Positions 1 through 4,687 of a DNA stretch of 5,363 nt are shown here, piece after piece; position 1 is the stretch's first letter; each line of letters opens with the position of its first letter. Origin of the DNA: Deltaproteobacteria bacterium CG_4_8_14_3_um_filter_43_13. Its GTDB lineage: Bacteria; Desulfobacterota; UBA8473. Where the stretch lies: the NCBI GenBank assembly GCA_002782605.1, contig PFIF01000293.1, positions 1-5,363 on the forward strand, in the 5' to 3' direction. The position numbers and the translations under genes were made by a program. Under the pieces are notes generated by a model. It was not told the DNA's origin and searched no databases. It saw only the letters and a list, made by a program, of their open reading frames with translations.

Positions 1-129
1 CTCCTGGTTGTATGCCTTCATCGTATCTTTGTTCAAGACCATTAAATCGTTGGGGCAGATATGCATACATGCCGTCTTATCCTGCCCTTTGCAGCCGTCA
101 CACTTTTCCGAAATGACATAACTTGGCAT
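1..129 (-). CDS. aprB: Adenylylsulfate (APS) reductase beta subunit, AprB, N-terminal part
   Basis: Only the first 43 codons are in the window; the gene runs off the left edge with no stop, and the family is normally around 150 residues. The start (MPSYVISEKCDGCKG) and the sequence after it, with C10-X2-C13-X7-C21-X3-C25 followed by PNDLMVL, are typical of AprB. AprB is the cytoplasmic iron-sulfur subunit that carries electrons to the FAD of AprA, which reduces APS to sulfite and AMP. The four visible cysteines belong to the ferredoxin-like two-[4Fe-4S] domain; the second set lies outside. The ATG at 129 is supported by a near-perfect Shine-Dalgarno (AAGGAGGT at 145-138, 8-nt spacer). aprA is expected next, beyond the window. 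The gene lies downstream of dsrMKJOP-ferredoxin on the same strand, after a 252-nt spacer that could hold its own promoter. Confidence 0.95.
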   Translation of the reverse strand, partial: MPSYVISEKCDGCKGQDKTACMHICPNDLMVLNKDTMKAYNQE

Positions 130-266
130 AACTTTTTACCTCCTTACATAGTTTAAATTTCTAAAGATCCTTGTTCATACTAAGCTTTTTTCTACATTTC
201 GCCACAGATATCTCCCCCTACCACCTCCCTTCATTGTCCCCGCATCTTAAATGTCCCATCCAATTC
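130..266 (-). other. Leader region upstream of aprB, no clear promoter found
   Basis: This is the part of the ferredoxin-aprB spacer between the heptad-repeat element and the aprB start. It has a purine-rich stretch on the minus strand (about 205-232) and AT-rich sequence around 150-190. I looked for sigma-70 boxes: TAGTAT and TAAACT can be read as weak -10 hexamers, but neither has a convincing -35 box at 16-18 bp. No Rex-like palindrome, riboswitch or classic GC hairpin plus T-tract was recognised. A promoter for aprBA here is plausible from the spacer length and the strong ribosome-binding site, but that is inference. Confidence 0.3.
138..145 (-). promoter_or_regulatory. Strong ribosome-binding site of aprB
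   Basis: The minus strand reads AAGGAGGT, an 8-base match to the anti-Shine-Dalgarno consensus, 8 nt before the aprB ATG. It fixes the start codon and suggests high translation, as expected for an abundant sulfate-reduction enzyme. Confidence 0.85.
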
Positions 267-372
267 AAACACTGGACTCCAGACGTTAGACGTCAGACAT
301 CAGACTTTTCTATAAAGAAAAATAACTCTGGCCATTTCCTTCCTTCAGTCTTCAGCCTTCAGCCTAATGCCT
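267..372 (-). repeat. Inverted heptad-repeat element, copy 1 (ferredoxin-aprB spacer)
   Basis: On the plus strand, AGAC occurs at 281, 288, 295 and 302, exactly 7 bp apart, with decayed members GGAC at 274 and AAAC at 267. After 42 nt come GTCT at 348 and GCCT at 355, 362 and 369, again exactly 7 bp apart. The two arrays are inverted copies, so the region can fold into a long hairpin of 4-bp helices separated by 3-nt internal loops. The GCCT variants leave A-C mismatches in the plus strand but G-U wobbles in minus-strand RNA, the strand of the operon. The interior holds a small perfect hairpin: TTTTCT (306-311), loop ATAA, AGAAAA (316-321). The element begins 9 nt after the ferredoxin stop codon. 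It could be a 3'-end structure, attenuator or RNase III target, or a dispersed repeat without function. No name is known to me. Confidence 0.75.
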
Positions 373-381
373 AAATTACAT

Positions 382-573
382 CTATTCCTCCTCTACGGTA
401 ACCGCCCCTGCTTCACACACTTCCATACAGCTTTCACAACCTAGGCATTCATCCTGGTTGACTGGATTTGATTTGCCATCTTCGCCCATCTCAAAGACAT
501 CTACAGGACAATTCTCTATACAGGCACCGTCTCCGTCACACTTACTCTTATCAACTTTTACCACGTAACCCAT
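382..573 (-). CDS. Small ferredoxin with one Asp-substituted cluster motif
   Basis: A 63-residue bacterial-type ferredoxin, full length for a two-cluster family member, soluble and cytoplasmic (no signal peptide or membrane segment). The second motif is complete: C43-X2-C46-X2-C49-X3-C53. The first is C12-X2-D15-X2-C18-X3-C22-P: the expected second cysteine is Asp (codon GAC). In known ferredoxins such as Desulfovibrio africanus ferredoxin III and Pyrococcus furiosus ferredoxin, Asp at this place gives a cluster that interconverts between [3Fe-4S] and [4Fe-4S]; the same is inferred here. The second motif is followed by Glu rather than the usual Pro, and the protein is strongly acidic, ending in VEEE. 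It lies 73 nt downstream of dsrP and 252 nt upstream of aprB, so it may shuttle electrons to or from the Dsr complex or APS reductase; its partner is not shown. The ATG at 573 follows an unusual G10-containing ribosome-binding site. Confidence 0.92.
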   Translation of the reverse strand: MGYVVKVDKSKCDGDGACIENCPVDVFEMGEDGKSNPVNQDECLGCESCMEVCEAGAVTVEEE

Positions 574-580
574 AGTTTAT

Positions 581-597
581 ATCACCCCCCCCCCTTT
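581..597 (-). promoter_or_regulatory. Ribosome-binding site of the ferredoxin fused to a G10 tract
   Basis: The minus strand reads AAA, ten G, then TGAT, 7 nt before the ATG at 573. The 3' part (GGTGAT) matches the distal half of the extended Shine-Dalgarno, and the AAAGGG part matches weakly, so ribosome binding is likely. The run of ten G (585-594) is a mononucleotide tract prone to slippage and to sequencing error. A length change would not alter the GGTGAT-to-ATG spacing. Confidence 0.65.
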
Positions 598-646
598 GTA
601 GTCTTATTTCAACTTAACGAGTTAGCTCAAACTGAAGTATTTCCTT

Positions 647-1804
647 TTATGCCTCTATCTCTTCCTTAACTGCTATAGCTATCTTGTAGAGAATGGCAAG
701 TATCAGGAAGCCCATTGCCCAAATCCCCAAAGTAATAAATATCTCAGGAACTGTAGGTGTATATTCAAATACTCTCCCAAGAGGCGATGGTATAAATCCT
801 GTTACAACCAGAACAAACCCCTTCTCTATCCACAGAGAAAAGAACACTATCACACAAGCCAATGCCAAAATAGACTCACGCCTGCGTGTAATGGGATTGA
901 CCAAAAGGATAAGAGACACCACCGCCAGTGATACAGAAGCCCACATCCATGGTACCAGTTTTCCATGCTCACCCAAGCCGGCAAAGATATACTCGAAGTG
1001 ATGCATGTGTTCCGGTATCTGACTGTAAAAGACAGTAAAGATTTCAAGGAGTATAAAAAACACATTAATTGACATGGCATAGGCAACGATCTTCCCAAGA
1101 TTTTGAATGGCATCCTTTCCCGGATCGAACTTTGTGAACCTTCTTATGATCAGACTCAATAAGATTAGGAGGGCAGGGCCCCCGGCAAACGCCGAGGCCA
1201 AAAAACGGGGTGCCATAATAGCCGTAAGCCAGAAGCCCCTTCCAGGAAGACCGGCGTAAATGAAGGCTGTTACTGTGTGAATACTTACTGCCCAGGGTAT
1301 TGAAATGTATATCAAGGGTTTTACCCAGGCAGGCGGTGGTACCGACTTTCGTTCAGAAGCCAGGACATTCCAGCCGATAAGAATATTGAGGAGGAGGTAA
1401 CCGTTCAGGACAATCATATCCCAGAAGAGGATCGAACTAGGGGTTGGATACAGTACTATGTTAAGTGCCCTGGTCGGTTGACCGAGATCTGCAATAATAA
1501 ATACCAGGCACATGATAACGGAAGCTACAGCCACAAACTCCCCCAGGATCGTAATCCTTCCGAATGCCTTGTAATTATGCAGGTAGTAAGGCAGGACCAC
1601 CATAACCGCCGAAGCTGCAACACCTACAAGAAAAGTAAACTGGGCGATATAAAGCCCCCACGAAACGTCCCTGCTCATACCTGTTATACCTAAGCCATAA
1701 TTCCACTGCTGGAGATAGAAAATTGCGCCTACCCCCATGATAGCAAGCAGACCGATTGCTAACCCCCAGTACTTTTTGCTTCCGATCAAAGCCTTTTCAA
1801 ACAT
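647..1804 (-). CDS. dsrP: DsrP, NrfD-type integral membrane subunit of the Dsr complex
   Basis: A 385-residue polytopic membrane protein of the NrfD/PsrC family, normal length for DsrP. About ten hydrophobic helices can be picked out by eye, near residues 13-31, 49-75, 87-106, 126-146, 160-184, 192-220, 237-260, 283-302, 309-336 and 353-377. Family-like signatures include SIHTVTAF around 174-181 and LWIEKG around 324-329. By family knowledge, DsrP exchanges electrons with menaquinone in the cytoplasmic membrane and passes them to or from the periplasmic iron-sulfur subunit DsrO. The ATG at 1804 is preceded by GAGGTGA at 1817-1811 (6-nt spacer). Unlike the tightly packed genes before it, dsrP is separated from dsrO by 108 nt containing a heptad-repeat element. 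Identity rests on family features plus position after dsrMKJO; other NrfD-like proteins look similar in isolation. Confidence 0.95.
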   Translation of the reverse strand: MFEKALIGSKKYWGLAIGLLAIMGVGAIFYLQQWNYGLGITGMSRDVSWGLYIAQFTFLVGVAASAVMVVLPYYLHNYKAFGRITILGEFVAVASVIMCLVFIIADLGQPTRALNIVLYPTPSSILFWDMIVLNGYLLLNILIGWNVLASERKSVPPPAWVKPLIYISIPWAVSIHTVTAFIYAGLPGRGFWLTAIMAPRFLASAFAGGPALLILLSLIIRRFTKFDPGKDAIQNLGKIVAYAMSINVFFILLEIFTVFYSQIPEHMHHFEYIFAGLGEHGKLVPWMWASVSLAVVSLILLVNPITRRRESILALACVIVFFSLWIEKGFVLVVTGFIPSPLGRVFEYTPTVPEIFITLGIWAMGFLILAILYKIAIAVKEEIEA

Positions 1805-1820
1805 AACTCCTCACCTCTAT

Positions 1821-1912
1821 GAGACATCAGACTTTAGACACCAGACTTTAACTTTATTTTCTAAATTAACCATCTTTCCCTTTAGTCTACAGTCTATAGT
1901 CTAATGTCTGAA
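1821..1912 (-). repeat. Inverted heptad-repeat element, copy 2 (dsrO-dsrP spacer)
   Basis: On the plus strand, AGAC occurs at 1822, 1829, 1836 and 1843, each 7 bp apart. After 38 nt, GTCT occurs at 1885, 1892, 1899 and 1906, each 7 bp apart. All four tetrads of one arm are exact inverted copies of the other, and several of the 3-nt linkers also pair (for example 1833-1835 with 1896-1898 at two of three positions). The spacer contains its own AT-rich hairpin: TTAA (1848-1851) and TTTA (1853-1856) against TAAA (1862-1865) and TTAA (1866-1869), with one bulged base and loop TTTTC. The element abuts the dsrO stop codon and ends about 16 nt before the dsrP start. Part of the spacer (CCATCTTTCCCTTTAGTCT) resembles the matching part of copy 1 (CCATTTCCTTCCTTCAGTCT), which suggests common origin. 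It may modulate dsrP relative to dsrMKJO or stabilise the upstream mRNA; function is unknown. Confidence 0.78.
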
Positions 1913-2680
1913 TCACACTATATAATAGATTTGAGGCCCTGTACCAAGGCCGGGTTTACGTCGAATGGTGTAATTGGAACGAAGAATTTCCCTTACCTCC
2001 GAGTTGGGGTCTTCCACGTTGCCAAAAACCAATGCCTTGTTCTTGCACGATTCAACACACGCAGGGATAAGGCCTTTGGCAAGCCTTTCCTCACAGAAAT
2101 TGCACTTTTCCACAACCCCCTTGGTCCTCGTTGGGAACTCCGGATTAACCTTTTTGATAAAAGGCCTTGGGTCTCTCCAATTAAAGCTCCTTGATCCATA
2201 GGGACACGCAGCCATACAGAATCTGCATCCAATACAACGATGATAGTCCATCATGACGATTCCATCTTCTCTTTTAAATGTAGCCTTCGTGGGGCATACT
2301 CTTACACAAGAGGGGTTATCACAGTGATTACAGAGCAGGATAGCGGGGCTTCCCTTCATCCCACCTCCGATGAACCGGTGTTCCTGGTCTGGAAATGCAT
2401 TCTCGTAAGACTCAGTCCATATCCATTTGACCTCATCCTTTGGATTGGCAATGTCCGGGACGTTGTGAACTCCATGGCAGGCAGCGATACAATCTGTACA
2501 CCCCTCCTTACAGTTCTTCAGATTTACAACCATAGCCAATCTTTTTTCTACCAAGACCCCCTTTTTAGACGAAGCTTCCGCCAGCTTGGCTTTTGAAACC
2601 ACATCAATAACGGGTTTAACCGCAACCCCCAATATGCCTAATCCACCTATCTTTAAGAATCCCCTTCTGTCGATTTTCAT
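1913..2680 (-). CDS. dsrO: DsrO, periplasmic four-cluster iron-sulfur subunit with Tat signal
   Basis: From the ATG at 2680 the product is 255 residues. It starts MKIDRRGFLK, a twin-arginine (Tat) signal with the RRxFLK box at residues 5-10, a hydrophobic stretch at about 11-22, and a possible cleavage after LAEA (about residue 36). Four cysteine sets follow: C57-X3-C61-X2-C64-X3-C68; C117-X2-C120-X4-C125-X3-C129; C149-X2-C152-X2-C155-X3-C159; C193-X2-C196-X11-C208-X3-C212. This is the pattern of the four-[4Fe-4S] DMSO-reductase-type electron-transfer subunits to which DsrO belongs. By family knowledge it wires DsrP to the cytochrome DsrJ on the periplasmic side. An in-frame ATG 30 nt upstream (2710) would place ten extra residues before the Tat box and lacks a reason to be preferred; the ATG at 2680 has a good Shine-Dalgarno and an ATGA overlap with the dsrJ stop, implying translational coupling. 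Confidence 0.95.
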   Translation of the reverse strand: MKIDRRGFLKIGGLGILGVAVKPVIDVVSKAKLAEASSKKGVLVEKRLAMVVNLKNCKEGCTDCIAACHGVHNVPDIANPKDEVKWIWTESYENAFPDQEHRFIGGGMKGSPAILLCNHCDNPSCVRVCPTKATFKREDGIVMMDYHRCIGCRFCMAACPYGSRSFNWRDPRPFIKKVNPEFPTRTKGVVEKCNFCEERLAKGLIPACVESCKNKALVFGNVEDPNSEVREILRSNYTIRRKPGLGTGPQIYYIV

Positions 2681-3063
2681 AACTTGTTCTCCTCCGGCAC
2701 GACATGGCAATTCCAGCAGGTAGGTGTCACCTCAAGATAATTGTGACACTTGTCGCAAAAATCAGCCTTATTTGAATGGCAGTTCAAGCATGTATTGGAA
2801 AGACTCATATCATATTTCTTCCCATCGAGGGCTGTGTAAGTCCTTTTATCCTCACGGACAACGGAATTTCGCCAGTCGTTCAACAGCTGCATGTGTTGGC
2901 TCCTCATATATTTCGTGGACTCTACACACTGCTTCTCCTTGCTAACAATTTTAAGTTCAGGTGTATATGCAGCTTTCCCGCCAACTACATTATACCAGAT
3001 AGGAAAGGTTATGAGGCAGAGGAAGATGATTATTCCGGCTATGATCATACCTCTGTTATTCAT
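2677..3063 (-). CDS. dsrJ: DsrJ, membrane-anchored triheme cytochrome c
   Basis: A 128-residue protein, usual size for DsrJ. One hydrophobic segment at about residues 6-26 is a signal anchor placing the rest in the periplasm. Three CXXCH heme c motifs are present: 92-96 (CLNCH), 103-107 (CDKCH) and 116-120 (CWNCH). Outside these motifs there is one histidine (H57), one periplasmic cysteine (C46, in KQCVES) and a few methionines (M53, M58, M86). This fits the known DsrJ heme set of bis-His, His/Met and the rare His/Cys ligation, with C46 the evident candidate for the cysteine ligand; the assignment is inferred. DsrJ works with DsrO and DsrP in periplasmic electron transfer. Its ATG overlaps the 3' end of dsrK by 8 nt and has AAAGGAGG at 3080-3073 (9-nt spacer); its TGA overlaps the dsrO start. 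Both overlaps suggest coupled translation. Confidence 0.96.
   Translation of the reverse strand: MNNRGMIIAGIIIFLCLITFPIWYNVVGGKAAYTPELKIVSKEKQCVESTKYMRSQHMQLLNDWRNSVVREDKRTYTALDGKKYDMSLSNTCLNCHSNKADFCDKCHNYLEVTPTCWNCHVVPEENKL
2689..2695 (-). promoter_or_regulatory. Ribosome-binding site that fixes the dsrO start
   Basis: GGAGGAG on the minus strand lies 8 nt before the ATG at 2680 and inside the last codons of dsrJ. It decides in favour of the internal start that puts the Tat motif at the N-terminus, over the in-frame ATG at 2710. Confidence 0.8.
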
Positions 3064-4684
3064 CCTCTACTTCCTCCTTTCCTGGCAGGGGTTCACCCCG
3101 TAGATTTGTGGTTCTTTCTTTCTCCCCCTTCATCACCAGGGCATTCGCCACCATCTCATGGACACCGGTAACCTCAACCCCTGGAGCCCAGTAGTCGCAT
3201 ACAGGTATGAGGGTAGCCCTGTCAATGGCACAGATACATGCAAGACGGTTTACTCCATACTTTTCCTGAACATACCTGACAGCATTTCCTCTTGGGAAGC
3301 CTCCCCTTAACCTCATCTCCATGTTTTCGTCATTGCCCAATCCGGCACCACCCCCACAGCAGAATGTCTGCTCCTTGATAGTATTCTCCGGCATTTCGTG
3401 AAAATGGTTGCAGACCTTCTGGATTACATACCGTGGTTCCTCGATGAGTCCCATAGCCCTCGCAGGGTTACAGGAGTCATGGAAGGTTACTATCAGGTTC
3501 TCATTCCTGCCGGGATCCAGTCTCAATCTATTGTGCCACATAAGATCAGAGGTAAATTCCATGATATGGACCATCTTTGTGGATTTTGCGTTCTCGAACC
3601 GCGTTCCAGTAATAGGAGAAGTCGGCACCTCAAGAAAGTCCGCAGGCCCATTCATCGTGTCCATATACTGATGCATTACCCTCCACATGTGGCCACATTC
3701 TCCTCCAAGTATCCATTTTACTCCTAATCTCTTTGCTTCAGCATATATCTTGGCATTGAGCCTCTTTATCATCTCATGTGATGTAAACAAGCCAAAGTTT
3801 CCACCTTCGGAGGCGTATGTACTCCAGGTGTAATCAAGCCCCAGTTCATGGAAGAGCATCATGTACCCCATACAGGTGTAAGTACCAGGATCACCAAAGT
3901 AATCACCAGAAGGTACGACAAAGAGGATCTCTGCCCCTTTTTTATTAAGGGGGACGTCTATCTTGATCCCCGTCAAATCTTCTATATCGTCTGCGAAAAA
4001 TTCCAGTGTATCCTTGAACCCATGAGGCTGTAACCCCAGGTGATTCCCTGTCCTGAAGCAATTTGCCACAGGCTCCATGGCCCAGTTGATGCCACAACCA
4101 AGCAAATGGAGCAGTTCTCTGCCCATCATGGTGATCTCAGCTGTATCAATACCGTAAGGACAGAAAACCGAGCAACGACGGCATTCGGTGCACTGGTAAA
4201 AGTAGTAAAACCACTCTTTTATGACATCTGTGGTAAGTTCTCTCGCCCCTGCCAGTTTTCCAAATATCTTCCCTGACGTTGTAAACTCTTTCCGATACAC
4301 CGATCTCATTAGCTCTGCCCGCAGCACTGGCATATTCTTGGGATCTCCTGAACCGATGAAGAAGTGGCACTTATCGGCACAGGCACCACATCTCACACAT
4401 ATATCCATGAAGAGTTGAAAAGAGCGGTACTTGTCAAGCCGATCCTTGAACCCTTCTCGGACAATCTCCTTCCAGTTTTCGGGCAGTTTCCAGTCCTCAT
4501 CGGTCGGCGACCATTCCCTCGGATTCGGCATACCAAGGATCTTAAGATTCTTGGCCTTCGCAGGATAGCTATAAGTGCCCGGTTTAAAATCAACGGGAAC
4601 ATCCATCCACCCCTTTCTAGGAGGCTTATGGTCTATTCCCATTAGCTCATCTGGTTTCGGAACGTTTGACAGGTCTTCTGACAT
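3056..4684 (-). CDS. dsrK: DsrK, HdrD-like cytoplasmic iron-sulfur subunit
   Basis: A 542-residue protein, normal length for DsrK. After a roughly 90-residue N-terminal stretch come two [4Fe-4S] motifs: C96-X2-C99-X2-C102-X3-C106 and C165-X2-C168-X2-C171-X3-C175-P. The C-terminal half is the CCG-type domain shared with heterodisulfide reductase subunits: C405 (HDSCNPARA), C442-C443-G (FCCGGGAG) and C483-I-C485 (ACICAIDRA), with C330 (GGECGH) in the preceding half. By family knowledge this domain carries the unusual catalytic [4Fe-4S] cluster, and DsrK, held to the membrane by DsrM, reacts with DsrC in its trisulfide or thiol forms after sulfite reduction by DsrAB. No signal peptide or membrane helix is seen, which agrees with a cytoplasmic location. 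The ATG at 4684 lies 3 nt after the dsrM stop; its Shine-Dalgarno (AAAAGGAG, 4698-4691) is inside the last dsrM codons. It overlaps dsrJ by 8 nt. Confidence 0.97.
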   Translation of the reverse strand: MSEDLSNVPKPDELMGIDHKPPRKGWMDVPVDFKPGTYSYPAKAKNLKILGMPNPREWSPTDEDWKLPENWKEIVREGFKDRLDKYRSFQLFMDICVRCGACADKCHFFIGSGDPKNMPVLRAELMRSVYRKEFTTSGKIFGKLAGARELTTDVIKEWFYYFYQCTECRRCSVFCPYGIDTAEITMMGRELLHLLGCGINWAMEPVANCFRTGNHLGLQPHGFKDTLEFFADDIEDLTGIKIDVPLNKKGAEILFVVPSGDYFGDPGTYTCMGYMMLFHELGLDYTWSTYASEGGNFGLFTSHEMIKRLNAKIYAEAKRLGVKWILGGECGHMWRVMHQYMDTMNGPADFLEVPTSPITGTRFENAKSTKMVHIMEFTSDLMWHNRLRLDPGRNENLIVTFHDSCNPARAMGLIEEPRYVIQKVCNHFHEMPENTIKEQTFCCGGGAGLGNDENMEMRLRGGFPRGNAVRYVQEKYGVNRLACICAIDRATLIPVCDYWAPGVEVTGVHEMVANALVMKGEKERTTNLRGEPLPGKEEVEDE

Positions 4685-4687
4685 ATC

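Noticed and set aside
178..234. Possible 19-codon leader peptide upstream of aprB (ATG at 234 on the minus strand)
   Set aside because: No ribosome-binding site precedes it, and the Gly/Arg-rich product follows from a purine-rich stretch; nothing supports translation.
306..345. Classic intrinsic terminator after the ferredoxin
   Set aside because: The small TTTTCT/AGAAAA hairpin is AT-only and not followed by a proper T-tract on the minus strand, so termination here is possible only through the larger heptad hairpin and is not shown.
281..372. CRISPR array
   Set aside because: The repeat unit is a conserved 4-base core at a 7-bp step in inverted arms, with no 25-40 bp direct repeats and no unique spacers of similar size.
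171..374. Plus-strand reading frame of 67 codons in the ferredoxin-aprB spacer
   Set aside because: It runs through the heptad-repeat arrays, has no Shine-Dalgarno or recognisable domain, and its residues reflect the repeats and AT-rich sequence. All supported genes are on the other strand.
2240..2596. Plus-strand frame of 118 codons opposite dsrO
   Set aside because: It is antisense to the cysteine-motif region of dsrO, and its content follows from the complementary codons.
2681..2710. Longer dsrO start at the ATG at 2710
   Set aside because: It would add ten residues before the Tat motif and overlap dsrJ by 34 nt; the ATG at 2680 has a good Shine-Dalgarno and an ATGA coupling overlap.
2776..3171. 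Plus-strand frame of 131 codons opposite dsrJ and the end of dsrK
   Set aside because: It lies antisense to two well-identified genes, spans their overlap, and shows no family features; it is a shadow frame.
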